Shown here: positions 18,201 through 25,118 of the stretch, one piece after another
Numbering within the stretch: position 1 is the first letter of the stretch
How the letters are laid out: every line of letters starts with the position of its first letter
Origin: Anaerolineaceae bacterium 4572_78
Lineage (GTDB): Bacteria > Chloroflexota > Anaerolineae > 4572-78
Length of the DNA: 32,447 nt
Direction: 5' to 3'
NCBI GenBank assembly: GCA_002084875.1
Contig: NBMH01000078.1
Span: 1-32,447, forward strand
The notes under the pieces: generated by a model
Told to the model about the DNA's origin: nothing
Seen by the model: only the letters and a program-made list of their open reading frames with translations
Database searches by the model: none
Made by a program: the position numbers and the translations under genes

Positions 18201-20971
18201 GGGTCATTGACAGGGTCAACAGTTAAGGCGGTCACACAATCTTTGCTTAATTTACCATCACTGACCTTAAATGCAATACTGGTTTGACCATAAGCATTTT
18301 CCTGTGGAGTGATGGTTGCGGTATATGTTGCACCTGAACCGTTAATGACGATATTTTTATTTGGAACTAATTTTTGATTACTTGATTTTGCGGTAGGAAT
18401 TTCAAAGTCGGCGACATCACTATCGGCATCGGCGACTGTCAAGATGACAGTCCTACTGTCACCGTCTTCATCCATTAGTTCAGTTGCGGGACATGTTAAA
18501 GTCGGTGGGTCGGGTTCTTCTTCAATGGTGATATTGACTCGTCCTTCATTTAGGGAGTCGTCAACTAAATCGTTAGTATCATACTTGAAGAAGTCATCAC
18601 CACTGTAATTGTCATCGGGGTCGTAGTAAACGCACCCCTCTTCATTTAATATTACATTAGCAGTCAAAATAGGCGTACTGCTCATTTGCCCTTCGTTAGC
18701 ACATTGATACAACGTACCATGTGTAGGCAATTCTTGGATACGATAGATAAGGCTATCTTTTTCCAAATCACAGCCCATGAGACTTGCCATAACAGGGGTG
18801 TCTTCCATGCCTTCTAAATCTTTGACAAAGCCAGGAATATAATCAGTCCAAGCTAAACCACCATGTAAGATGAGGTCATGACTACCGATTTGATTATAGC
18901 TAACTTTGCCGTCTGTTTCCTTGAAACGCCATTCAGCTAACAGATTTTTGTATTGAACACCATCAGCACTAACGATAGATTCTTTACTTGCTTCAACATC
19001 ATCGGCAGAGCGAGCCACATTCCATATACGGACATTAGCCAGTTTGCCTTCAAATGTAGCGTCATTGTATTCGCCAATGTTTATGGGCAAAGCACAATTG
19101 GAGACACGGTTGCCTCTGAACATGCTTTCAGATTTTTTGACACCATTCAGATAAAGTTTGCCTTGCCTGGTATTGTTGTCGAAAGTAACTGCTACATGAT
19201 ACCATTTATTTTCGGCTAAGGTACCGCCATTTAATTCAAGTCCCTCGCGGCTACCATTCCCCATGAAAAAATTAAGGTTGCCATTTGCTTGGACTTGCAA
19301 GACAAATTCAGCATTGGCATGTACGGGCGTACCCTCGATGTCGCCAACTTGGTCTGCGGGGTATTTGGCGATGATTGGAGCATCGCTTGCTTCGATACCT
19401 GGAACGTCATCGCTTGATTTGACAAAATAGAAAAGAGTCTCGATAGTCCAGCTATTCCCTTCATTGTTGATATCACACAAAGAGAACGGACTTTCAGGAC
19501 CGTATGGGTCGCTGACATCGAGATATTCACCATCGCCAAAACTCATAGCCAATGCCCCACAATGACTGGCATAAGGAGCATCATTAACTTTGGTAACATC
19601 AATGTCACGTGAGTCGCCTGATGGATTAAGAACACCACATGCTAATGAAGCAGTTGCAGAGCGTTGAACTTCAAGCGGGGTATCTGAGCCGTTGAAGAAC
19701 GTAACCGCTCGCAAGACAGCTTGCATGGATTCGGGAGTAGCATTCTCACTAAAATTGACTACCATATCAGCCATCACTCCAAACCCCTCTCTCACGGGGA
19801 GATGGGCAAGTTGGCTACCATTGAATGTAGCAACTTCTTTAGTGCCATAGCGGATGATGTTATTTTCAAAACTGACACCATCACCAGGAGCGTCAAGGTT
19901 TGCTTTGACAATCAATCCTAATCGGTCATTTTGCTTGGCACTGTCGCCAAGTGAAATAGTCAAAGTACATGTTTCATAATCAACCAAAGAACCTTTGCTT
20001 ATTGTACCTTCATCAAAAATGGAAACAGGTTCCTCATTCTCGACAAAACGAATGGGTGAATCGGGAACATCAACCACTGGCGGTTCAGGGTCACACATAT
20101 TAACGGTAACATCTTCAAACAGATTATCAGGTGTACCATCTTGGTCGCCATATTCGATGATGTAACCTCTAACGCGACTATCTTGGTCAGTCAGCAGATA
20201 ACAGCCATCAGAATTTACGGCGGGATTTGTGCCTCCATTAACTACCTCACATGTCAAAGCATCACCAACATCAGCAAACCAAGTGAACTTATCAAGTTGG
20301 TTTTCTAGGAAGGCATACTCATCAGCCGAGCCTAGCGTAACAAGATAACCTGACATGCCAAGATATTGTCCATACTCTGCCTTTTCATTGGCGAGAGTCC
20401 AGTTAACGTTTACATCATCTTCTAAGGTAACATATTGATAATAGTGTCCTGTTCCGAAGGAGTACCATTTATAGTTACCCAAGATAAAAACAATCGTTCG
20501 AGGATTATTTTCATAGTCGGCATCAGAAGATGAGAAAACAACTTTACGCAGAATTTCTTGATAGAGTTCAGTGGAAGCCACGCCTTCAAAAATAAGGGTA
20601 TCTTCCTCAACAGAACTAGCAGTAAATTCAAAGTCCTCAAGGTATCTTCCTGAATGGACTTGGACTTTAATTGATTGTTCAGTATCAAATCCATCAACAG
20701 TAACTTCAAAGGTAAAAGAATTATTCTTGAAGAAATCATCCGGGGATGTCGTTTCAAATTTCACACTTGGGAAACCAGGGTTACCGCTGTCGCTAGTATG
20801 AACGACATTGAAATTGTTATTACTATCAATCGAGAAACTTCCTTCAGCAGGGCTGACAACAGTCCAATCATTGATACCAAATGCGGCATAGCTAACCGCA
20901 TTTTTGCAGTGGTTTTCGACAAGGAAACGAAGCATGGTAGTGCCATCTTCATTATTGGAATAACCCAACAA
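12293..20971 (-). CDS. Giant surface protein, second fragment (lectin-like, LamG-like and >20 cadherin/CSPG-like repeats)
   Basis: 2892-aa open frame listed from a TTG, but clear coding in the same frame continues upstream to about 21172 ('[22 protein letters not shown]...'), without any start codon. Domain order: third copy of the ~135-aa repeat (1-118); cadherin-like segment; a short C-type-lectin-like fold (170-276: 'GHYYQYV...NWTLANEKAEY...GYLVTLGSADEYAFL...YIIEYG') lacking the usual middle; another cadherin-like segment with P1 and P4 insertions (about 350-405); a LamG/ConA-like domain (470-705: 'SWTIETLFYFV', 'KWYHVAVTFDNNTRQGKLYLNG', 'ANVRIWNVARS'). Then come about 21 Asp-rich modules ending in 'NDPP'. 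They are of three kinds: CSPG/NG2-type ('FTQDDLDNGRVIYVHDGSE'), a 'DEDG...LVPNDNI' type, and a 'AYDDEYTTxEDTP' type. They are probably calcium-stabilised extracellular stalk domains. The frame ends abruptly after 'NDPPVASR'. Confidence 0.88.
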   Translation of the reverse strand: MLGYSNNEDGTTMLRFLVENHCKNAVSYAAFGINDWTVVSPAEGSFSIDSNNNFNVVHTSDSGNPGFPSVKFETTSPDDFFKNNSFTFEVTVDGFDTEQSIKVQVHSGRYLEDFEFTASSVEEDTLIFEGVASTELYQEILRKVVFSSSDADYENNPRTIVFILGNYKWYSFGTGHYYQYVTLEDDVNVNWTLANEKAEYGQYLGMSGYLVTLGSADEYAFLENQLDKFTWFADVGDALTCEVVNGGTNPAVNSDGCYLLTDQDSRVRGYIIEYGDQDGTPDNLFEDVTVNMCDPEPPVVDVPDSPIRFVENEEPVSIFDEGTISKGSLVDYETCTLTISLGDSAKQNDRLGLIVKANLDAPGDGVSFENNIIRYGTKEVATFNGSQLAHLPVREGFGVMADMVVNFSENATPESMQAVLRAVTFFNGSDTPLEVQRSATASLACGVLNPSGDSRDIDVTKVNDAPYASHCGALAMSFGDGEYLDVSDPYGPESPFSLCDINNEGNSWTIETLFYFVKSSDDVPGIEASDAPIIAKYPADQVGDIEGTPVHANAEFVLQVQANGNLNFFMGNGSREGLELNGGTLAENKWYHVAVTFDNNTRQGKLYLNGVKKSESMFRGNRVSNCALPINIGEYNDATFEGKLANVRIWNVARSADDVEASKESIVSADGVQYKNLLAEWRFKETDGKVSYNQIGSHDLILHGGLAWTDYIPGFVKDLEGMEDTPVMASLMGCDLEKDSLIYRIQELPTHGTLYQCANEGQMSSTPILTANVILNEEGCVYYDPDDNYSGDDFFKYDTNDLVDDSLNEGRVNITIEEEPDPPTLTCPATELMDEDGDSRTVILTVADADSDVADFEIPTAKSSNQKLVPNKNIVINGSGATYTATITPQENAYGQTSIAFKVSDGKLSKDCVTALTVDPVNDPPDAFGGEEDVPEGGLKEIPKTTLRGEDPDDDDPLLVCTITEVPTHGSLHLREEGGLSNALAVDDTFAQRDIDDGRLVYKHDGTENYTDVFTCDYKDDEDAHSAPDAEVDINITPVNDPPTCIIDTVTVIEDGSPSMTVILSDEDDDETTFVISAISDNDNLVASVIDSTGTGIVTRTLDIALVGNAHGTANIKVTVNDGEVAKMCEAPLTIIPVNDPPTVMTNTVMITEGGRIPITTTKITSDDLDGDGDAVYCTLDSIPSNGWLYISGITATVGMTFTQDDVNMGRIVYQHDDTQTTYDEFDCTFKDEDGDTPTDPDRKIPIIITPENDPPTLACVADQSTNENVTTGIISLAITDPEEVITTFTVAKNSDNTTLVPVDNIAANIVGANVEVVITPADDSNSETHEFGVARITISIIDNSTAPAHTVSCNFNLNVKPVALPVTDLETYEDTPLNGDLGVDTVTYAIVTDASTGTLTLVYSNTGEIYYVPHAHNNMGTDLVTFQYSIDGGDATDGLIKVHPVNDPPKAYDDEYTINEDESLTGVCFDAESMVDGENYQVTETSDLTYTIFSKASNGTGVASNNTTCDYTYTPDKDYNGDDVFVYMVKDTGELTDTTRLTDTAVITIHITPTNDPPIAYPHEYITTEETEVCANLEAMDIDGDKLRYVIVDGTTYGDATVENADTGRFCYMPDENYNSPPQDTFTFEVEDSDGLTDTNVITLNVTPINDPPVITRNITDTVKEGGEEPIEDEDFKAEDPDDDDKILFCTITRVTEHGSLYLEGDPRTLLIIGSTFTQDDLDNGRVIYVHDGSETTLDTFNCYFEDPHGASTITDTVKIEITPINDPPTIPQCVMDTLMDEDGISDPLSFVIGDVDNDVSGLILDATSSNTTLVPNDNIIFGGEGVSRTITVTPAPDQHGAAIITIIVQDADTQTTCNFDLNVRPVYDAVDIKDLETDEDTPLHADLSKGGADTGIEVDGYGVETQTTHGTVIMTDPSAGLFTYTPSLHYFGWDNFTYIVTDTNSNNDTAVVTITVHPINDAIIAYDDEYTTLEDTPISRCLRAMDPVEGDSPLDTIPLLEGEGTGVGSVENGIITIYLDPTCTGADDNGYGFTYTPDTNYHGQDRFEFESEDDGQFVPDAGLRDDPTTLRDVGLITITIQPDNDPPIAYDDVYTTSYDTPICDVYLRGEDIDGDRINYGLLDISLVDDGNLQLESTQTGNFCFYPTTTIQDSDTFTFVVTDTEGLTDTATIIINILSPKTTNNPPVAYPDEYTTYERTAVYGEEFISSTNTAACLRAEDMDELYNLVYDIIAGPSNGTVIVLDEDACNFRYTPDDGFRGDDNFTFVVTDTEGLADTAVVTIHVINTPPVAEDDEYITPEDTEVCEQLVATDWNYDPLTYTISMTASNGNVGVDPIGGTFCYMPNEDYVGKDVFEFEVDDGYGGTDTGTITITITPVNDPPIIIKHEVVEVDEGGNEIITNDIFKATDPDDSDPTLMCTLTAEPEHGWLELGGIRLALSDIVIQRDVINGWLVYHHDGSEYHADSLNFICEDDDDLESNEETIDVIVTASNDEPTLACVVNDVEIISEDGIFGAATLMIDDSDNDLADLIFIGESNNTDLVPNSNIVFGGDGISRTVTVTPLPDEYGVANILIRLSDGELESMCQFELGVLATFDAVDIKELVTYEDMSFMADLTHGGADTGVGVAEYRIETQTLHGLITITDPSAPNFVYQPDMHYNGLDVFTYGITDDNAGTDTAVVTITVIPINDPPDASPATYITNEDVAVTKCLVGNDSVEGSPLTYTIGTEPIYGGVVVSDSTDCTFVYTPNPNFTGYDNFRFRVTDMGEPDGTMPLNAENSIVIIIQPQDDPPVAYDDTFGTPEDTPVSANFTAEDPDEIYGDSLTYDVNTPPSNGDVNVDNAELGSFTYTPFPGFNGVDVFTFIVIDSTNLTDTATITITIQSQNDPPVASR
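19784..19806. repeat. P4 palindromic repeat inside coding sequence
   Basis: CCCCTCTCTCACGGGGAGAT resembles the intergenic copy at 24516-24535 and belongs to the 'CCCTCTCCC..GGGGAG' type of dispersed palindrome. On the coding strand it reads 'HLPVREGFGV', which sits in a cadherin-like segment as an extra loop. Confidence 0.5.
19888..19915. repeat. P1 half-repeat inside coding sequence
   Basis: GGAGCGTCAAGGTTTGCTTT on the plus strand matches one P1 arm. Read on the coding strand it gives 'LGLIVKANLDAP', the C-terminal half of the P1 peptide ('LALTVKTNLDPP'), in the same frame. Confidence 0.65.
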
Positions 20972-21161
20972 TTCAACAGAATGACATTCCTTATCTTGTC
21001 GTTCAACGGTAGCACCCGCAGAACCGCCATATCGCCAATCAATATTATTGACAGTACCGCTATTTCCATTTTGCCCATAAATGCCTAAGAAATCAGTTTC
21101 GGCATTGAAGTTTTCAGTAATCCTGACGATGGCACCATCTAATGTAGCAAAGGGAGCATCA

Positions 21162-24100
21162 TCATCGCTGAGGAGGATTGTCAGGAATAAGTGTCGCTGT
21201 AGGGGTCGGCGTATTGGTCGGCAAAGGAGTCGGAGTCGGACTGGCAGTATTAGTCGGTGTTGGAGTCAATGTCGGTGTGGGCGTATCCGTTGGCGGCAAC
21301 GGAGTTGAAGTCCCCGTATTCGTTGGAGATGGTGTATCCGTTGGAGTCGGCGTAAATGTCGGACTCGGTGTCGGTGTAAATGTCGGTGTATTCGTAGGTG
21401 TGTCTGTTGGCAACGGAGTAGATGTATCCGTTGGCAATGGAGTATTAGTCGGCGTATCCGTCGGTACCGATGTAAATGTCGGAGTCATCGTTGGAGTTGA
21501 CGTATTAGTCGGAGTCGGCGTATCCGTTGGAATCGGCGTAAATGTTGGAGTCGGTGTATCCGTCGGTGGCAGTGGAGTTGAAGTCCCCGTATTCGTCGGA
21601 GATGGTGTATCCGTTGGAGTTGATGTATTAGTTGGACTCGGAGTCTCCGTTGGAATCGGCGTAAATGTCGGAGTCGGGGTTGATGTATTAGTCGGGGTCG
21701 GTGGAGCCGATGTCGGAATTGGAGTACTTGTCGGCTCAGTAACAGGCTGATAACAGAAAGTGACTTCGGCTGATTCGGTATCATTATCCAACGAAATAGT
21801 CGGATTAACATCCGAAGTTAATAACCACATGCCGATATCAGGTCGATTAGCTACATTTTCTTGGACATAATAATCGCCAACTACAAAAGCATTAGCATCA
21901 AACAATAATGAGGATGCTCCTTCATCGTTGGTAATCCCACTAGCCTTAAAGCCATTAGTACTAGCACGATAAAGCCCATACTCAAAGCTAGCTAAGGCAG
22001 TATCCACAGAACCAGATACAGCAGGAATAGAAAGGGTAGCCATCATGGGAGTGCCACCTTGTCCTGCATGCAATGCCACTGGAATATCCACCCCAGACTC
22101 AAAGCCAGTTACCGTAATATCAAAATAATCTATCCCATCTAGTGGAAATTCTCCACAATTGTCATTATTGAATTTAACACTATTGAAACCAGGTTGTCCA
22201 TTGGTTGCCATGTCATAAATACCATAGCCAACACCATTACCATTATAACTATAGTTATTAATAACCTTGTTCCAACCTAAAGTACCAAAGGCAACAAAAC
22301 TAATGTTATATTTACAACCACTGCGAATGACCTTAAAACGTAGGTCGGTAGAGCCATCATCATTGGTTACAAAATTTTCAAGTCCAATCGTCCATTCGCC
22401 GACAGGATTTCCTTTTTGTAGACATTGCAAAACGACATCTTCAGATGGTGGGGCAGACGGAGAACATGAGCCATCGCCATCGGGATCTTCGTAAGCATTA
22501 GCCTTGACCACAGGAATTTGAACCACACCAAAAATAGCATAACAATCATCGTCTGATGATGCAACAGCTACTCCCTCATTGGAATCAGTGGTAGCAGACC
22601 AATTAGCTTGCAACTCATAACTCATTTTATAAGCACCACTTTCGATATGTTCAAAGGATGCTGAGCCACTACTAGTGGTATCTGAACCATCGGCAGAGGG
22701 GTCTGAACTTGTACCTAAGTACATGTTCCAGCCGTCTAATAACTCCTCACCCTCATCTTTAGTGCCATTCATATTGCGGTCATAGAACACTTGTCCAGTA
22801 CATGTCCCAGTACTGATTTCTTGCCAACTAGCATTTCCTTTACCAAAGATATAACCACCAATTGGTTTACCCAACATCAAATTTTGTTTAGGATGAGTTG
22901 CCTGATTTACACCTTCAATAATCGTGCCAACGGGCAGAGTAGTGAAAGCCTTAGCAGTAATTTTGGCATTACCAGGAGTATCAGCCACAATGGTGAAAGT
23001 AGCTTCACCATTTTCATCGGTAGTCACAGAGTCTGTACTAAGTGTACCAAAATCGGTCAAGAGTTCAACATCTAAATTAGCAATAGGTTCAAGAGATGCA
23101 CTCCCCGTCGCAGCAGCCTGCTCGGAAATAGTAAGGTCAGCCATCATGGGAGTGCCGCCTTGTCCCGCATGCAACGCTACTTGGACAGTGGCACCAGGCG
23201 TAAAGTTATTCACAGTCACCTCGAAAAATTCAATGCCATCTTGAGGGAACTCGCCACCAAAATCATTATTGAATTTAACGCTAGGAAAACCAGGTTGCCC
23301 ATTGCTTTCCATGTTGTAGGCTCTAAGATTGATGACATCTCCCGAAAAAGTCGAGGCTTCAGCTGGAAGCACCTTCTGCCATCCTAGCGTACCGAAAGCG
23401 ACAAAACTAATATTATACTGACATCCATTTCTGACCACTCTATACCTAATGGTAGTAGAATCATCATCATTAACAGTATATCCTTCAGAACCGATAATCC
23501 AACTTCCAACAGGATTACCCTTCCTCAAACATTGTAATTCAACTTCATTAGGAGTTGATGTAGATGATGAATCCATGCCAGGTCGTTGTTTGACTGTTAC
23601 CGTAAATGGAACATCAGTGCCAGCCCTGACATTAAATTCATCAGTGGATTCTACGGTGATAATGGGAGGTCCCGCCCATGCAGTGCTACATGGCTTGTCC
23701 TCAACTTCGGCGATAATTTCCCATGCACGTTGCGATCCTGCAGTGTTATTATCAGGGATAAACCCATCAGAAAAATACCAAGCAGCCATCTGCCGCCCAC
23801 CGATTTCGTTTTTAGTTAATGCTACCCCATTTTCATCAGGGACAGGGGGATATGTGTGGAAAAGATATTGCAACTCACAAGAATTTTCTCGTGAGGTTGC
23901 CACATATTCAACCCCTTTTCCTGTATGCGTATGAAAATCAACACAAAAAGCATTTGCAAACTCCGTTGAGCCATCTGGTTTATCAAATGGGAGTTGCATA
24001 AGGATTGACCAATTTGCGTAGTAATGCGTACCATTCATAGTACCATGCGTTGGTCCCTTTATCTTGTAAATAGAAAGATAGCCCGTTCGATATGGATTTG

Positions 24101-24281
24101 AATCCTCCGCCTCGTCGCTAGTAGTACTGTCTGTGGCATCGCCACTTCGTGGGTCACCTTTAGCCAGTACCGAACCAGTAAAAATCAAGGTCATCAAGAC
24201 CATTAATAAGATTGTTGCCAATAAATTTGGCAGGTTAGCAAAAGATAAATCTTTTGCTGACCTATGATACAACGTATTCAT
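21162..24281 (-). CDS. Giant surface protein, N-terminal fragment (signal peptide, candidate thioester domain, stalk domains, Thr/Pro linker)
   Basis: 1039-aa frame with a strong start (AGGAG 8 bases before ATG) and a Sec signal peptide: hydrophobic core at about 20-36, likely cleavage after 'SVLA' at residue 40. Residues about 64-195 resemble thioester (TED/TQXA) adhesin domains. '[16 protein letters not shown]' supplies Cys113 and '[14 protein letters not shown]' supplies Gln164, the pair that would form the reactive bond. Next come a ~135-aa domain (247-385), an invasin Big-1-like domain (about 398-455, '[20 protein letters not shown]'), an SdrD-B-like domain (494-585, '[23 protein letters not shown]'), the same ~135-aa domain again (616-752), a SpaA/prealbumin-like domain (764-846) and a Thr/Pro linker (848-1036). 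The frame ends 'PDNPPQR', but coding resumes one base over at 21172. It has its own promoter at 24416-24444. Confidence 0.88.
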   Translation of the reverse strand: MNTLYHRSAKDLSFANLPNLLATILLMVLMTLIFTGSVLAKGDPRSGDATDSTTSDEAEDSNPYRTGYLSIYKIKGPTHGTMNGTHYYANWSILMQLPFDKPDGSTEFANAFCVDFHTHTGKGVEYVATSRENSCELQYLFHTYPPVPDENGVALTKNEIGGRQMAAWYFSDGFIPDNNTAGSQRAWEIIAEVEDKPCSTAWAGPPIITVESTDEFNVRAGTDVPFTVTVKQRPGMDSSSTSTPNEVELQCLRKGNPVGSWIIGSEGYTVNDDDSTTIRYRVVRNGCQYNISFVAFGTLGWQKVLPAEASTFSGDVINLRAYNMESNGQPGFPSVKFNNDFGGEFPQDGIEFFEVTVNNFTPGATVQVALHAGQGGTPMMADLTISEQAAATGSASLEPIANLDVELLTDFGTLSTDSVTTDENGEATFTIVADTPGNAKITAKAFTTLPVGTIIEGVNQATHPKQNLMLGKPIGGYIFGKGNASWQEISTGTCTGQVFYDRNMNGTKDEGEELLDGWNMYLGTSSDPSADGSDTTSSGSASFEHIESGAYKMSYELQANWSATTDSNEGVAVASSDDDCYAIFGVVQIPVVKANAYEDPDGDGSCSPSAPPSEDVVLQCLQKGNPVGEWTIGLENFVTNDDGSTDLRFKVIRSGCKYNISFVAFGTLGWNKVINNYSYNGNGVGYGIYDMATNGQPGFNSVKFNNDNCGEFPLDGIDYFDITVTGFESGVDIPVALHAGQGGTPMMATLSIPAVSGSVDTALASFEYGLYRASTNGFKASGITNDEGASSLLFDANAFVVGDYYVQENVANRPDIGMWLLTSDVNPTISLDNDTESAEVTFCYQPVTEPTSTPIPTSAPPTPTNTSTPTPTFTPIPTETPSPTNTSTPTDTPSPTNTGTSTPLPPTDTPTPTFTPIPTDTPTPTNTSTPTMTPTFTSVPTDTPTNTPLPTDTSTPLPTDTPTNTPTFTPTPSPTFTPTPTDTPSPTNTGTSTPLPPTDTPTPTLTPTPTNTASPTPTPLPTNTPTPTATLIPDNPPQR
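21186..21743 (-). repeat. Low-complexity Thr/Pro-coding tract
   Basis: About 560 bp encode a Thr/Pro linker built from 'TPTPTNTP'-type units. Two roughly 70-bp near-identical stretches, each encoding '[17 protein letters not shown]', occur about 276 bp apart (starting near 21283 and 21559), so the tract probably grows and shrinks by recombination. Such linkers are typical of exported Chloroflexota proteins and may be glycosylated (inference). Confidence 0.9.
24232..24263. repeat. P2 palindromic repeat in the signal-peptide coding region
   Basis: 32-bp palindrome: AGGTTAGCAAAAGAT pairs with ATCTTTTGCTGACCT around AA. It encodes residues 7-17 of the signal peptide ('[11 protein letters not shown]'). 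The core is identical to that at 10672-10703. Confidence 0.8.
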
Positions 24282-24320
24282 TTTAATCTCCTAAAAATCA
24301 GTCATGGGAGGAAAATAATT

Positions 24321-24353
24321 AAACAAGAAAGGTTTTTAAAACCTTTCTTGTTT
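24321..24353. repeat. P3 palindromic repeat in the leader of the giant gene
   Basis: Perfect palindrome: AAACAAGAAAGGTTTT, one base, AAAACCTTTCTTGTTT. It lies between the predicted promoter and the start codon, so it would be transcribed as a stable hairpin with a U-rich 3' arm about 40 bases before the ATG. It might attenuate transcription of the giant gene. Confidence 0.8.
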
Positions 24354-24415
24354 TAATCATAAAAAGTTTCCATACCGCGACAAATTCCTTCTTCTTAATT
24401 GGTAGTCACATAAAA

Positions 24416-24444
24416 AACATAATTTAGCCAACATGCCATGTCAA
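24416..24444 (-). promoter_or_regulatory. Promoter of the giant surface-protein gene
   Basis: On the minus strand a perfect -35 TTGACA (24444-24439) is followed after 17 bp by TATGTT (24421-24416). The implied leader of about 128 bases contains the P3 hairpin. The region from here to 24785 holds no plausible gene, only repeats and a terminator. Confidence 0.6.
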
Positions 24445-24515
24445 ACACATAACGGATATACATAATCCTTTCTTGGTAATTATTCACTCCCTCTCATTAG
24501 CGGCACCACCCCTAG

Positions 24516-24535
24516 CCCCTCTCCCTATGGGGAAG
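24516..24535. repeat. P4 palindromic repeat, intergenic copy
   Basis: CCCCTCTCCCTATGGGGAAG is an imperfect palindrome that shares its core with the in-frame copy at 19784-19806. Confidence 0.45.
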
Positions 24536-24621
24536 AATAGCCACCTTCAACTCTTTTTCTACGATTACTCTACGCACAAGCGAAAAAACCGTGAAATCCT
24601 TTGTGGAGTAAATTTTACAAT

Positions 24622-24664
24622 AAAAAACCGTGTTTTTTGTGCAGACATATATACAAAAACACGG
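24622..24664 (-). terminator. Intrinsic terminator downstream of the small peptide gene
   Basis: On the minus strand CCGTGTTTTTGT pairs with ACAAAAAACACGG across a short loop and is followed by TTTTTT (plus-strand positions 24622-24627). It should end transcription from the sugar transferase and 48-aa peptide genes and separate them from the giant gene. Confidence 0.7.
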
Positions 24665-24713
24665 AAACATACTACGTAAATTGACAACGTATCTGCAAAG
24701 ATGTAACTATGAA

Positions 24714-24789
24714 TTTGTCAATCTACTCAGACCTGACAGGTTTCAAAACCTGTCAGGTCTGGTTTTGAAAATAAGGTTTGTCAATCTAC
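24714..24789. repeat. CCTGACAGG palindrome flanked by a 13-bp direct repeat
   Basis: AGACCTGACAGGTTT pairs with AAAACCTGTCAGGTCT (24729-24760). The sequence TTTGTCAATCTAC occurs on both sides, at 24714-24726 and 24777-24789. The arrangement looks like an inserted palindromic element with a duplicated target. The second direct repeat overlaps the stop codon of the 48-aa peptide gene. Confidence 0.6.
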
Positions 24790-24932
24790 GGACGAGCGAA
24801 ACCTTGATATCCAGAAAGCGACCCTGTTGAAGTAGCACCTGGTCCAGCCTTAATACTGGTTTTTACCTTAAGTCCACTTTTCTTAGAGATTTTCTTTGTA
24901 ACAGTTAAACTGTTTTTTACTTTCTTTGACAT
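24786..24932 (-). CDS. 48-aa basic peptide of unknown function
   Basis: The ATG at 24932 has AAAGGATT about 8 bases upstream and opens a 48-codon frame. The N-terminal two thirds is very basic (SKKVKNSLTVTKKISKKSG...). The last 20 residues are rich in Gly, Ser, Thr and aromatics (AGPGATSTGSLSGYQGFARP). It lies 186 bases after the sugar transferase on the same strand and ahead of a clear intrinsic terminator, so it is probably transcribed. The longer frame to 25031 adds a hydrophobic stretch with no ribosome site and was not chosen. I do not recognise the family. The two-part look resembles a RiPP precursor or a small nucleic-acid-binding peptide, but no modifying enzyme is adjacent. Confidence 0.55.
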   Translation of the reverse strand: MSKKVKNSLTVTKKISKKSGLKVKTSIKAGPGATSTGSLSGYQGFARP

Positions 24933-25118
24933 AATAAAACCAATCCTTTGGCGACCACAAGGGTACGCCCCTACTAAAAATATTAGTGCGTATAGTACAC
25001 CTAAAAAGATAAGAACGCAAATTAAAAACAAATTCTACTTACATTGTACCAAAAAAACGTGAAAGAATCGTGAAATTTGCCTTTTTAAGTGAAAATTAGT
25101 TAAAAAACTTTTAAATAT

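Larger units (their letters stand above)
7101..24281 (-). pseudogene. Giant adhesin-like surface protein locus, split by four lesions
   Basis: I read the minus-strand frames at 24281-21162, 21172-12293, 12296-8199 and 8133-7101 as one coding region of about 17.2 kb. Only the first has a real start (ATG with AGGAG) and a signal peptide. The others begin inside domains and lack a ribosome site and a credible ATG. Each boundary has a small specific cause: a one-base shift in a GAGGAGG tract (about 21170), a deletion of roughly 33 codons with a frame change (about 12296), a 59-bp tandem duplication (8177-8294), and one extra C in a CCCC run (8130-8133). Whether these are real mutations or assembly errors cannot be decided here. 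If they are errors, the intact product is about 5,700 aa. The coding frames are otherwise clean, which argues for a recent or artificial origin. Confidence 0.7.

Noticed and set aside
21160-21182. Programmed ribosomal frameshift
   Set aside because: A +1 shift would be needed, but no recognised +1 site or stimulator is visible. Other breaks in the same gene are plain duplication or deletion, so ordinary lesions are simpler.
21186-21743. Repeated units that might suggest a CRISPR array
   Set aside because: No constant repeat with unique spacers is present. It is codon-level Thr/Pro repetition in a protein gene.
21178-21750. Plus-strand Val/Gly-rich 190-aa open frame
   Set aside because: It is the antisense reading of the Thr/Pro linker. 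Repetitive ACN/CCN codons read backwards give GTN/GGN.
24630-24830. Small plus-strand frame through the CCTGACAGG palindrome
   Set aside because: It is only a reading of the palindrome and terminator DNA, with no ribosome site.
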